A stretch of DNA of 45,206 bases, from positions 1 through 45,206 of the forward strand of contig JBGPBV010000042.1 of assembly GCA_041481445.1 (NCBI GenBank), in the 5' to 3' direction. The first letter of the stretch is position 1. Every line of letters begins with the position of its first letter. The position numbers were made by a program, and so were the translations under genes. The DNA is from AA29 sp041481445. GTDB lineage: Bacteria; Acidobacteriota; Vicinamibacteria; Fen-336. Below, piece by piece: positions 35,350 to 45,125 of the stretch. A model generated the notes under the pieces. The model was not told the origin of the DNA and did not search any database. It was given only the letters and a program-made list of their open reading frames with translations.

Positions 35350-35773
35350 GGCGTGGAAGCGACGCCCGACATCCGTGCGCAGGCGGCGTTGCCGGAGGCC
35401 GCCGCCACCGACGCGCACGAGCGGCAGTTCTGGAAGAACACCTTGTAGTCGAAGGAGCCCGCGGCCACGTTGCCGACGTTGGTGATCACCTGGAACGCTT
35501 CCTGGAACGTGCACGAGCCGGCACATCCCCGTCCGTCACAGCAGGCCGGACCATTGGAGTAGAGGGATCCGTCGAGAGGTCGGACAGTTTCGTAGGAGTC
35601 GGTGGCAGCAGCGTGACGGGCGGCGCGGGCGTGGCGGTCGTCGATGGGGGTGCGGGTGCGGTGGGGCGGGAACCGCCGCAGTCGGGCAACACCACCGCGA
35701 GTACGGCCAGGGCGGCCAGCGCCGCCGGGAGCCGTCGCTGGATACCCAGGGACGGGCGAGTCCGCTCGAACAC
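35340..35773 (-). pseudogene. Secreted Cys-rich protein gene interrupted by one frameshift
   Basis: The 5' part, from GTG 35773, encodes a lipoprotein-like start (PAALAALAVLAVVLPDCGG) with a Pro/Thr-rich tether to KLSDLS. That frame then becomes Arg-rich nonsense and stops at 35486. The 3' part in the next frame reads GSLYSNGPACCDGRGCAGSC, then FQEAFQVITNVGNVAAGSFD and a Cys-containing end at 35340, which looks like real protein with eight cysteines. Joining them needs one inserted base near 35577; a G lost from GG at this point would explain it. A sequencing or assembly error is as likely as decay. I do not recognise the family. It is convergent with the ABC exporter, overlapping it by 10 nt. 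GGAGAG-6 nt-CTCTCC at 35776-35793, just upstream, could be an operator. Confidence 0.5.
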
Positions 35774-35824
35774 GGGGAGAGCTTACACTCTCCAGAGCCA
35801 AGCCCGATGCTATCCTTCGGGTCG

Positions 35825-36634
35825 ATGACGCGTCGCCGCGCCGCCATCGTCTTCCCGTTGCTCGTCGCCCTCGCCGCCTGCCGTACGGGGGCGAACTACC
35901 CGGACGTCGAGAAGCCGCGGTATGCGAAGGCTCCACCCGAGTCGGGCGACGGCAAGACTCCCCACACCCTCCGGCTCGTGTCCTTCAACATCGAGCGCGC
36001 CCTTCGCGTGGACACCGCGATCGAGGTGATGAAGTCGAATCCCGAGCTGGGCGAGGCGGACGTCCTCTTCCTGCAGGAGATGGACGACGCGGGCACGCAG
36101 CGCGTCGCCGCCGCCTTCGGGATGGGGTACGTCTATTACCCGGGGACCCTCAGCCTGAAGACGCACCGCGACTTCGGCAACGCCGTGCTCTCCCGCTGGC
36201 CGATCGTCAAGGACTCGAAGATCCTGCTCCCGCACGTCGGCGGGCTCGGCCAGCTCCAGCGCACGGCGACGGCGGCGACCCTCGACGTGGGCGGCACCGA
36301 GGTCCGCGTCTACTCGGTCCACCTGGCCACGATGATCGAAATCGGCGCGTCCGAGCAGCGCGAGCAGCTCCAGGCCGTGCTGGCGGACGCCGACGGCTAC
36401 CCCCGCGTCGTCATCGGCGGGGACATGAACAGCCACGACGTCGGCTGGGTCGTGCGCCAGCGGGGCTTCGCCTGGCCCACCGCGCGCGGTCCGCATACCA
36501 CCAAGCTCGGGCGATGGGACCACATCTTCCTCAAGGGGCTCGCCAGCCCCGAGAAGGACGCCGCCGGCACCGTCCTCGACGTGCAGGGGGCCAGCGACCA
36601 CCGGCCAGTCTGGGCGGTCGGCGTCCTGCCCTAG
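35825..36634 (+). CDS. Endonuclease/exonuclease/phosphatase-family lipoprotein
   Basis: The 269-aa product begins with a lipoprotein signal ending in a perfect lipobox (LVALAAC, C19). The rest has all blocks of the EEP superfamily: VSFNIER, VLFLQEMD, NAVLSRWPI, GGDMNSHD and ASDHRPVW, with the metal- and phosphate-binding Asn, Glu, Asp, Asn, Asp and His. It would act outside the cytoplasm on phosphodiesters, for example nucleic acids or phospholipid head groups; which cannot be told. ATG 35825 was chosen because the signal peptide begins there; ATG 35807 adds six residues. The gene is divergent from the frameshifted lipoprotein gene. The 51-nt gap contains no convincing promoter. Confidence 0.87.
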   Translation: MTRRRAAIVFPLLVALAACRTGANYPDVEKPRYAKAPPESGDGKTPHTLRLVSFNIERALRVDTAIEVMKSNPELGEADVLFLQEMDDAGTQRVAAAFGMGYVYYPGTLSLKTHRDFGNAVLSRWPIVKDSKILLPHVGGLGQLQRTATAATLDVGGTEVRVYSVHLATMIEIGASEQREQLQAVLADADGYPRVVIGGDMNSHDVGWVVRQRGFAWPTARGPHTTKLGRWDHIFLKGLASPEKDAAGTVLDVQGASDHRPVWAVGVLP

Positions 36635-36719
36635 GGCCGGCGAGCCGGCGACGACGTGACCGCGGGCAGCAGTGTGCGATTAGCGCCCAGCCGTTCTAAG
36701 ATGCGGCATCCCTCCTCGG

Positions 36720-37523
36720 ATGGAGGCCTTCGTGGGCGCGTCTCCGAGGGTCGTGCTTCCTCTACTGCTGTGTGCGGCTCCCCCTCTCGGTGGAGATCTG
36801 CCCGAGATCCGGAGCCGCGGGTCCCTGCGCGCTCTCGTCCTCTGGATACACGCCGCCCCGAGTTCTTCGCTCAGGGTCCCGACTCCCCCGGCTTCGACCA
36901 CGAGCTGATCGCGAGCTTCGCCAAGCGCCAGCAGGTCAAGCTCGAGGTGGTGACCCTGGCCAGCTGGGACGACCTCATCCCGGCGCTGCTGGCCCGCAAG
37001 GGCGACGTCATCGTGGGCGGCTATCGGGACACCGAGGTGCGGAGGAAGTCCGTCGCCTTCTCGGCCGAGACGTTCCCCACGCGCATGGTCGTCGTCACCT
37101 TGAAGCCTCATCCTGTGGTCAGGACGCTGGAGCAGCTCCGCACGGAAAAGGTCGGGGCCATGAAGGGAACCGCGATGGCGGAGGCGGCGTTGGCGGCCGG
37201 AGTCCCTCGCCAGAACTTACGATGACGGCATCGCCCCCGGGAGCTACGGGGAGGCGCTGCACGCGGGCCGGATCACCGCCGGCGTCTGGAGCATCGAGCG
37301 CGCGATCCCCGCGCAGCGCGAAGACCCTGGCCTCGAGCTCGGGATGTTCGTCGACCGGCCGGGGGCCCTGGCCTTCGCCGTGCGCAAGGAGGACGCGCAG
37401 CTCCTGGCCGCCATCAACGATCAGGTCAGCGATCTCCGCCGGTCCGGGGCCTGGAGCCGCCTGGTCGTGAAGTACTTCGGCGCGAACGCGCTGGACCTCC
37501 TCAAGGGCGCGCGGTCCGAGTAG
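36720..37523 (+). pseudogene. Amino-acid-type ABC substrate-binding protein (SBP_bac_3), two frameshifts
   Basis: From ATG 36720, a signal peptide is followed by GDLPEIRSRGSLRALVLW, the usual SBP family 3 opening. The frame is then lost at about 36845, where one G appears missing: adding it gives LWDTRRPEFFAQGPDSPGFD. The second segment runs through LIPALLARKGDVIVGG to GVPRQN, then stops at 37225. The third segment resumes near 37218, YDDGIAPGSYGEAL through to WSRLVVKYFGANAL and a TAG at 37523. This join needs one base removed or two added. The repaired protein would be about 267 aa, family-typical. The segments keep codon bias and motif content, so the breaks are recent or are sequencing errors. 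No permease or ATPase gene accompanies it. Confidence 0.72.
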
Positions 37524-37533
37524 CGCCGCCATC

Positions 37534-37553
37534 GACCCGTTCCGGAACGGGTC
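37534..37553. promoter_or_regulatory. 20-bp perfect palindrome, candidate operator
   Basis: The sequence is its own reverse complement, with half-site GACCCGTTCC. It starts 10 nt after the substrate-binding pseudogene and lies 123 nt before the small secreted-protein gene. Its inner 16 bp (37536-37551) recur with one change at 41473-41488 upstream of the hydrolase operon. No T-run follows, so it is not a usual terminator; a homodimer-binding operator fits better. Confidence 0.5.
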
Positions 37554-37589
37554 ACCGTCGTCCTGGCCAGCAACATCCCGGCGCCATCC

Positions 37590-37618
37590 TTGACCCCACC
37601 CTCGAGTCCCTGCATGCT
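37590..37618 (+). promoter_or_regulatory. Possible promoter of the small secreted-protein gene
   Basis: TTGACC (37590-37595, 5 of 6 to TTGACA) precedes CATGCT (37613-37618, 3 of 6) by 17 nt. It lies between the palindrome at 37534-37553 and the ATG at 37677. The -10 match is weak. Confidence 0.3.
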
Positions 37619-37676
37619 GCGGCGCCACAGGTCTCTTGAGGTTCACGCGGAAACGGAGCATCGAAAGGGAGGGGAT

Positions 37677-38207
37677 ATGGCGATGACTCAGACGCGGGCG
37701 CGCAACGTCCGGCGGTGCGGCTTGATCGTGTTCGTGGGCCTGGCTTCGGCCCGGGGGGCGGCGGCACAAATCGACGTCGACAGCCTGCCCGGCGACCTCA
37801 AAGGCGAGAAGATCGCCTTCCAGCGGAACGTAGGGATCGTGGTCGGCCCCCTCATCTGTGGGGCACAATTCGACATCGCATTGCCGGCCGGCAACGTGAC
37901 GATCGAGACGGTGACCGCTTCCCTCGGGACACAGGCCGGCGTCGTCCCCTCGTTGGCCCTGCGCACCGTCGTCGGCGGCGTCGCGGTGGACCACTACATC
38001 TCCCTGACGGCAGGGCCGACCTTCACCTACGTCCCCAACGCGGCGACGGCCCAGAGTTTCGAGGCCACCCACGCCGTCCGTCTCCATCACGTGTCCCTTC
38101 CTAGCCAGCCCCTCGTGGTTGGGGTGTCGGCGGGCGGGGGACTATGCGAAGTGCTGGGTGTGGTCACGGTGGCCGGCTACTACCGGCCTCGGCCGGTGCG
38201 ACACTAG
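37677..38207 (+). CDS. Small secreted protein of unknown function
   Basis: The 176-aa product opens with a basic then hydrophobic signal (RRCGLIVFVGLASARGAAAQ), with likely cleavage after AAA. The mature part, about 145 aa, is rich in Val, Gly, Thr and Ala, with two cysteines (GPLICGAQFD and GGGLCEVLG), and looks like a compact beta-rich domain. I do not recognise a family. A GGGAGGGG tract just before ATG 37677 serves as ribosome-binding site; ATG 37683 is possible too. It is convergent with the ABC-2 permease gene 16 nt away. The codon use and signal peptide support a real gene. Confidence 0.65.
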   Translation: MAMTQTRARNVRRCGLIVFVGLASARGAAAQIDVDSLPGDLKGEKIAFQRNVGIVVGPLICGAQFDIALPAGNVTIETVTASLGTQAGVVPSLALRTVVGGVAVDHYISLTAGPTFTYVPNAATAQSFEATHAVRLHHVSLPSQPLVVGVSAGGGLCEVLGVVTVAGYYRPRPVRH

Positions 38208-38223
38208 CCAGGGCCGACGACCG

Positions 38224-39525
38224 CTACTCCTCCCAGCGGAAGCGCGCGACGGCGAGCGCGCCGAACAGCGCCGCGAAGCCGAGCAGCACGCCGATCGTGG
38301 GCAGCGTCGCCGCGAGCGAGGCCCCGCGCCAGGTCGTGGCGTCGAGGCCGTCCACGGCCCAGCGCGCGGGGACCACGAGCGTGACTCGCTGCAGCCACGC
38401 CGGAAACACGAACGAAGGCACCCAGGCGCCGCCGAGCATCACCATCAACAGCACGGCCAGGATGGCCACGCCGCGCGTGGCCTGCGGCGTCTTGCCGAGC
38501 GCGGCGATCAACAGCCCGAAACAGGAGGCCATCACGGCCGTGGCCACGCATACGCCCACGAAGGCGATCCAACTGCCCTCGATGCGGATCCGGAACACGG
38601 CCATCCCGAACGCGAACGTCACCCACAGGCTCATGAGGGCGATGAGCGCTCCGCTGGTGCCCTTGCCCGCGAGCAGGAGACCCCGCGAGAGGGGCGCGGC
38701 GCGCAGGCGCTTCCACAGCCCTTGCTGCCGCTCGAGGAGCATGCCGATCGCGAGGTCGATGCAGGCGAACAGCAGGAACTGGACGCCCATCCCCCCGAAG
38801 GAGTGCGCGAAGCCGTTGTAGGGGACGCCCGTGCGCACGGTGACCGCCTCCTCATGCACGGTGTACGGCATGGCGAGACCCCGCGATGCCACGGGGGAGG
38901 CGCCCGGCGCCGGTGACGCCGCACCGCGCTCGTACCAGCGGTTCACCGCGCCCAGCATGTCGGCGAGCGCTCGCCGGTCGCCCTCGGCCATGCCGCCGGA
39001 GGACCTCAGTTGCTCGAGCGCCTGCTGGGAGAGCCGGCGGCCCTGGTCGCCACCGAACATCTCGGCGCTCACGGCCTGCATCACGTGCTCGGTGAGGAGG
39101 CCGCGCACCATGGCCAGCTCGACGCCGTGCGAGGGGTCGTAGAGGAGCTCGAGCTGCGGCTTCGCGACGCCGCCGAAGAGCGCCTGCCCCGCCGCGTCCC
39201 CGAACCCCGCCGGCACCACCACCGCCACCGTCGTCTTGCCACGCCGCACCGCCTCGCGGGACTCGTCGAGGCTGCCTCCGGTCACCGCGAGCGACTTGTC
39301 CGCGGAGAGGCCCTGCACGATCGCCTTGGAGATGACGCTCCCATCCTGGTCCACCACGCGCACGGGCACCCGCGCGGTCTCCGAGCTCTGGTTGCCGGAG
39401 AAGATGAAGCCGAAGAAGGAGGCGATGGCGATGGGCGCCGCGAAGCTCATGATCACCGAGCGCCGGTCGGTGAAGAAGAGCAGCAGGTCTTTGCGCACCA
39501 TGGCGCGCCACGCCCGGAGTGCCAT
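38224..39525 (-). CDS. ABC-2 type transporter permease with large extracytoplasmic loop
   Basis: The 433-aa protein has one helix near residue 25 (SVIMSFAAPIAIASFFGFIF), an extracytoplasmic region of about 200 residues (45-240), then five helices to the C-terminus, including LLFACIDLAIGMLL and FGLLIAALG. This is the NatB/YhaP or DrrB-like layout of ABC-2 permeases. VLLMVMLGGAWVPSFVFPAWLQ, cited by MLGGAWVPSF, is the usual C-terminal block. The ATG at 39525 overlaps the ATPase stop by one base (TGATG). It is the last gene of a hydrolase > ATPase > permease operon. Export of a lipid, antibiotic or sodium-like cargo cannot be decided. Confidence 0.85.
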   Translation of the reverse strand: MALRAWRAMVRKDLLLFFTDRRSVIMSFAAPIAIASFFGFIFSGNQSSETARVPVRVVDQDGSVISKAIVQGLSADKSLAVTGGSLDESREAVRRGKTTVAVVVPAGFGDAAGQALFGGVAKPQLELLYDPSHGVELAMVRGLLTEHVMQAVSAEMFGGDQGRRLSQQALEQLRSSGGMAEGDRRALADMLGAVNRWYERGAASPAPGASPVASRGLAMPYTVHEEAVTVRTGVPYNGFAHSFGGMGVQFLLFACIDLAIGMLLERQQGLWKRLRAAPLSRGLLLAGKGTSGALIALMSLWVTFAFGMAVFRIRIEGSWIAFVGVCVATAVMASCFGLLIAALGKTPQATRGVAILAVLLMVMLGGAWVPSFVFPAWLQRVTLVVPARWAVDGLDATTWRGASLAATLPTIGVLLGFAALFGALAVARFRWEE

Positions 39526-40472
39526 CAGTCCCTCAGGGTGCGGCCAGTGAGCGACAGGAAGACGGTCTCGAGGTCTCCGCGCTCGCTCACCACGTGGTCG
39601 TAGGCGACCCCGCGCTGCTGCAACAGGGTGAGCACGGCGGGGGCGCCGGCCGCGAGATCATCGATGGCGACGGAGAGCGTGCCGTCCGCGATCTCCGCCG
39701 ATGCGACGTCCGGCAGCGCGCGCACGGCGTCGACCAGTCCCGGGTCCGCCGGCGCCTTTCCGCGTAGCTCGACGGTCAGCCGCCGCGACGCCGGGAGGAG
39801 GCCATAGAGGCCGCGCACGGTGTCGTTCGCGATCACGCGGCCGTGGTCCACGATCACGATGCGGTCCGAGAGCCGCTCCGCCTCCTCCATGTAGTGCGTC
39901 GTGTACACGATGGACTTGCCGCGCGCCCGCAGCGCCTCGAGGTTGTCGAAGATGGCGTTGCGGCTCTGCGGGTCGATGCCCACCGTCGGCTCGTCGAGCA
40001 GCAAGAGCGGTGGATCGTGCAACAGCCCCGCGGCCAGGTTGAGGCGCCGTTTCATCCCGCCGCTGAACGTCTTGACCTTGTCGCGCGCGCGGTCGGCGAG
40101 GCCCACGAACTCGAGGCCGGAGGCGATGGTCGCCTCGAGGGCGGCGCCCGCCAGGCCGTAGAGCGCCCCGAAGAACCGCAGGTTCTCGCGCGCGGGCAGC
40201 TCGTCGAAGAGCGCGAGATCCTGGGGCACGAGCCCGATGGACGCCTTCGCGGGATCGGTGTCGCCGCGCAGGACCTGGCCGTTGATGCGGACCTCGCCCG
40301 CATCGGGCGGCACGATGCCCACGATCATTCCCACGGTCGTGCTCTTGCCCGCGCCGTTGGGGCCGAGCAGCCCCACCAGCTCGCCGGCGCCGACCGTGAA
40401 CGAGACGTCGGACACGGCGGTGATCGCGCCGAAGGACTTGCGCAGGCTCCGCGCGTCGAGGACGGGCGGCAT
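39525..40472 (-). CDS. ABC-2 type transporter ATP-binding protein
   Basis: The 315-aa protein has Walker A GPNGAGKST, a signature FSGGMKRRLNLAAGL, Walker B LLLLDEPTVGIDP and switch H in TTHYMEEAERLSD. A C-terminal extension of about 90 residues follows the NBD, typical of DrrA/NatA-like exporter ATPases. It is paired with the following permease and lies 17 nt after the alpha/beta hydrolase gene on the same strand, so all three are probably one transcript. The permease start overlaps its TGA. Substrate unknown. Confidence 0.9.
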   Translation of the reverse strand: MPPVLDARSLRKSFGAITAVSDVSFTVGAGELVGLLGPNGAGKSTTVGMIVGIVPPDAGEVRINGQVLRGDTDPAKASIGLVPQDLALFDELPARENLRFFGALYGLAGAALEATIASGLEFVGLADRARDKVKTFSGGMKRRLNLAAGLLHDPPLLLLDEPTVGIDPQSRNAIFDNLEALRARGKSIVYTTHYMEEAERLSDRIVIVDHGRVIANDTVRGLYGLLPASRRLTVELRGKAPADPGLVDAVRALPDVASAEIADGTLSVAIDDLAAGAPAVLTLLQQRGVAYDHVVSERGDLETVFLSLTGRTLRD

Positions 40473-40489
40473 CCGGGGCGGATCCTATC

Positions 40490-41404
40490 TCATCGCTCCG
40501 CTCCAGGACTCGAACGCTCTTCGACCCTCTCCGCCGCCTCCGGCCACGCGGCGTCGAGGAACGTCGTGATCGACGTGAAGACTTGCTCGTGATCTTCGAT
40601 CCAGGGTGCATGGCCGGCGTTCTCGATGCTCACGAAGCGCGCGTTCGGCAAGAGGGACGCCCACTCACGCCCGCCGCCGTACGGGGCGCTTCGGTCCCTG
40701 GTGCCGTGGATCGTCAGGACGCGCGCCTTCACGCCCGCCAGATCGTCCCCCGTGAGGGAAAGGGATTGGATCGAGGGGAGGATGGCCCCGGCCCAGTACG
40801 GCATGAAGCTCCGTTCGTTCGGGAGGTCGCAGCGGCCCCAGTTGATCTTGCCGGCGTCTTTCGGATCCGTGACGTAGATGACGCCCAGGATCGACCAGGA
40901 CTTCCGGCAGAACTCGATCGGATCGGAGGAGGCGCGCTCGTTCTGGAGCTCGCCGAGCTTCGCGAACGTGGCGCGGAGGACGTCGTCGTTGTTGGACAGG
41001 TCCGGCGGGTACTGCTTGCGCGCATCCGGCGCCATCGGCCCGATCTGGACGATCCGGTCCACCTGTGCCGGGTACTTCATCGCGTAGAGGATCACCATCA
41101 GGCCCATGTACGAGTGGCCGATCAGGTTCAGGCGGTCGAGACCGAAGTGCCGGCGCACGGCGTCGAGGTCGTCCACGTCGTTGTGGATGCCGCGAGCGAG
41201 CCTGGCCGGATCGGTGACGGTGTCCGACCGGCCGCGGTTGCGGACGTCGTAGAAGACGAGCGTGCGGCCGCCCGCGAGCGGAGAGAAATCGTCGAGGAGA
41301 TGGAACCCGTTCGGAAGCACCACGACCTGCGAACCTGAGCCCACCGTCTGGAACCACAAGCGCACGCCGTCGTCCGTCGTGATGTACCCCTCGGCAGGAA
41401 GCAT
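40490..41404 (-). CDS. Alpha/beta hydrolase (proline iminopeptidase/epoxide hydrolase-like)
   Basis: The 304-aa cytoplasmic protein has a complete alpha/beta-hydrolase triad: nucleophile S98 in LIGHSYMGL, acid Asp in GTRDRSAPY and base His in NAGHAPWIEDH. An oxyanion-loop region (LPNGFHLLDDF) lies at 30-40. The YDVRNRGRSD block near 52-61 is typical of proline-iminopeptidase or esterase relatives. A GGAGG 4 nt before ATG 41404 fixes the start. It opens an operon with an ABC-2 exporter and is preceded by a palindrome, so it may process or resist the compound that the exporter removes (inference). Substrate unknown. Confidence 0.88.
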   Translation of the reverse strand: MLPAEGYITTDDGVRLWFQTVGSGSQVVVLPNGFHLLDDFSPLAGGRTLVFYDVRNRGRSDTVTDPARLARGIHNDVDDLDAVRRHFGLDRLNLIGHSYMGLMVILYAMKYPAQVDRIVQIGPMAPDARKQYPPDLSNNDDVLRATFAKLGELQNERASSDPIEFCRKSWSILGVIYVTDPKDAGKINWGRCDLPNERSFMPYWAGAILPSIQSLSLTGDDLAGVKARVLTIHGTRDRSAPYGGGREWASLLPNARFVSIENAGHAPWIEDHEQVFTSITTFLDAAWPEAAERVEERSSPGAER

Positions 41405-41435
41405 CGGTCCTCCATGGCAGTTGTGCCGCACCGGC

Positions 41436-41457
41436 CAACTCGGTCCGGACCGAGTTG
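41436..41457. promoter_or_regulatory. 22-bp perfect palindrome, candidate operator for the hydrolase/exporter operon
   Basis: The 22 bp are perfectly self-complementary, with half-site CAACTCGGTCC, and lie 32 nt upstream of the hydrolase ATG. On the minus strand a perfect TTGACA (41472-41467) lies upstream, and the -10 position at 17-nt spacing falls on the palindrome centre. The centre TCCGGA is a poor -10, so the promoter is not fully resolved. A repressor bound here would cover the promoter. Perfect palindromes of this size are typical of TetR-family operators, but no regulator gene is within the window. Confidence 0.6.
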
Positions 41458-41466
41458 AGCGCGCTG

Positions 41467-41488
41467 TTGTCAACCCGTCCCGGAACGG
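41467..41488 (-). promoter_or_regulatory. -35 hexamer and adjacent CCCGTYCCGGAACGGG dyad
   Basis: TTGACA on the minus strand occupies 41472-41467. Abutting it on the upstream side is CCCGTCCCGGAACGGG (41473-41488), a 16-bp dyad with one broken pair. It differs at one base from the perfect version at 37536-37551. Its location right behind a -35 box suits a regulator that touches polymerase. Confidence 0.45.
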
Positions 41489-41519
41489 GAAAGCAGCTTC
41501 ACGAAGTCGATCAAGGCGG

Positions 41520-41563
41520 CAAAAACAAAACGGCCGCAGGGGCACCAAAGCCCCGTGCGGCCG
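41520..41563 (-). terminator. Intrinsic terminator of the mutS2-dnaG-rpoD operon
   Basis: On the minus strand CGGCCGCA pairs with TGCGGCCG and, after a bulged C, GGGGC pairs with GCCCC. This gives a 13-bp stem around a short TTTGGT loop, followed by a T-rich tract (TTTTGTTTTT). The T-tract is unusual for DNA this GC-rich. It lies 29 nt past the rpoD stop and marks the end of that operon. Confidence 0.9.
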
Positions 41564-41592
41564 TTCGAGTGTCAAAGACTGGTTGTGGGGTC

Positions 41593-43263
<1,671 letters not shown>

Positions 43264-43362
43264 TTCGTGCTCTCTCCCTCGTTCCTCGAATGCCCGCCGG
43301 CTCTGCTCGCCCGTCCAGCGGCCGTTCTATTTAGACGCCCGGGACACCCTCCCCGTTACAGA

Positions 43363-45123
43363 TCAAATGCTCGAGATGAATCGTTTCAGCTGGAGCTTCT
43401 CGCTCAGGAGCGCTTCCTCGTCCGCTCCCGTGGCCCGGGCCAGGTCCTTCTGGATCTCCGCCATGCGGGCCTTCAGCGGCACGCAGCGCAGCTCCCGGAC
43501 ACAGTCCAACGGCGTCACCCCGCTCGTCGGCACTGCCCCCACCGCGATCTCGCTCAGCAGCCGGCGCTCGTCCTCGCCCAGCGCGTCCTCCATGGCGGCG
43601 CGGGTCACGGGCTTGCCGTCCGCGGCCAGGGCCCGAGCGACCTGCAGGACCGGGCCCGACGGCAGCCGCTCCAGGTCGGCCGCCTGGAGCTCCAGGAGGG
43701 CCGCCGCCAGCCCCTCCGATCCTTCGACGATCAGCGTGAGCAGCAGTTTCTCGGCGGGCAGGAGGCGGCGCTCGGCCACCGTGGGCGGAGGGGCCGCCGG
43801 CTCGGCCTCGACACGCGCGCGCACGGCGGTCGCGCGTGCGGCCAGGGCCCGCCGCAGCTCTTCCCGCGTGGCGCCGTCGTCCAGGGCCGCGCGCTCGACC
43901 ACCGCCGGCAGCCAGGCCATCCGCTCGACCGCGTTGTCGATGCGGGACAGCACGGGCAGCAGGACGTTGAGATAGGCGGCCTTGCCCGCCGGGGTCTTCG
44001 TGTCGTTCTCGCCCGCCGCCCTGCGGATGAGCCACTCCATGGCCGGCGGAGCCTCGGCCAGCCGCGCGCGATAGGCCTCGCCGCCGTGGGCCTTCAGGAA
44101 GGTGTCGGGGTCGTCGCCCGCGGGCAGCTCGACCACGTGCACCTTCAGGCCCTCCTCGAGCAGCAGGTCCAGGCTCTTGCGCGCCGCGTTCTGGCCGGCC
44201 TCGTCCTGGTCGAAGTTCACCACGACCTTGTCCGAGAACCGGCGGATCAGGCGGGCGTGGGCGGCGGTCAGGGCGGTCCCGCAGGTCGCCACGACCTCCT
44301 CCACGCCGCACTCGAGCGCCCGCGCCACGTCCAGGTATCCCTCCATCAAGACGACCCGCCCCTCTTTACGTATCGCGTCCTTGGCCCAGGAAAGTCCGTA
44401 CAGGGTCTTGCTCTTCTGGTAGGCCGGGCTCTCGGGCGAGTTGAGGTACTTGGGCTCACTGCCGTCCAGGCTCCGGGCGCCAAAACCCACCATTTTGCCA
44501 GAATCGCTGGCAATAGGGAAGACGGCGCGGTTCCGGAACCAGTCGTACGGCTTGTTCGTCTTCTGGCCCTCGCGCACGAGGCCCGCCGTCATCAGGGCCG
44601 CCACCGGGAAGCGGCGCCTGAGGCTCTCGAAGAGGTCGCCCCAGCTGTCGGCGGCCGCGCCCGCGCGGATCCGCTCCAGCGTGTCTTTCTTGAACCCCCG
44701 ACCCAGGAGGTATTCACGGGCCCTGGTGCCGGGAGCGGTCCACAGGTTGCGCTCGAAGTGCTCGGTGGCGGCTTCGAGGAGCGCGAGCATCTCGTCGCGC
44801 TCCTTGCGGTCGGGCCCTTGCTCGTAGCGGTTCTCCGGCACCGGGATGCCGAACCGGCGCGCCACCAGCTCGATCGCCTCCGGGAAGCCGACCTTCTCGT
44901 GCAGCATCGCGAACTTGAAGACGTCCCCGCCGACCCCGCAGCCGAAGCAGTGGAAGGCGCCGCGGTCGGGGTTGACGTTGAAGCTCGGCGTCTTCTCCTG
45001 GTGGAAGGGGCACAGTCCCTTCCAGGAGGCCCCCGTCTTCTTGAGCTGGACGTGCTCGGAGATGTAGCGCGCGATGTCCGCCGTGCGGCGCACCTCCTCG
45101 ACGAAGCTGTCCGGGAAGGACAT
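43363..45123 (-). CDS. dnaG: DNA primase
   Basis: The 586-aa protein starts with the CHC2 zinc domain (C38-x2-H41 in CPFHQEKTPSF and C59-x2-C62 in FHCFGCGVGGD). The TOPRIM catalytic core follows at about 240-350, with Glu in VVLMEGYLDV and the acidic FDQDEAG. The C-terminal helicase-interaction domain, from about 430, is divergent but present. DnaG makes the RNA primers for replication. ATG 45123 is 2 nt after the mutS2 stop and preceded by AAGGAA. It lies upstream of rpoD, an order related to the classical macromolecular-synthesis operon but with mutS2 in place of rpsU. A candidate -10-like TAAATA (minus strand, near 43330) in the 99-nt gap may give rpoD a separate promoter. Confidence 0.97.
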   Translation of the reverse strand: MSFPDSFVEEVRRTADIARYISEHVQLKKTGASWKGLCPFHQEKTPSFNVNPDRGAFHCFGCGVGGDVFKFAMLHEKVGFPEAIELVARRFGIPVPENRYEQGPDRKERDEMLALLEAATEHFERNLWTAPGTRAREYLLGRGFKKDTLERIRAGAAADSWGDLFESLRRRFPVAALMTAGLVREGQKTNKPYDWFRNRAVFPIASDSGKMVGFGARSLDGSEPKYLNSPESPAYQKSKTLYGLSWAKDAIRKEGRVVLMEGYLDVARALECGVEEVVATCGTALTAAHARLIRRFSDKVVVNFDQDEAGQNAARKSLDLLLEEGLKVHVVELPAGDDPDTFLKAHGGEAYRARLAEAPPAMEWLIRRAAGENDTKTPAGKAAYLNVLLPVLSRIDNAVERMAWLPAVVERAALDDGATREELRRALAARATAVRARVEAEPAAPPPTVAERRLLPAEKLLLTLIVEGSEGLAAALLELQAADLERLPSGPVLQVARALAADGKPVTRAAMEDALGEDERRLLSEIAVGAVPTSGVTPLDCVRELRCVPLKARMAEIQKDLARATGADEEALLSEKLQLKRFISSI

Positions 45124-45125
45124 GG

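Noticed and set aside
37534..37553. Intrinsic terminator of the SBP pseudogene
   Set aside because: The palindrome has no loop and no T-run on either strand, and the motif recurs near a promoter, so an operator fits better.
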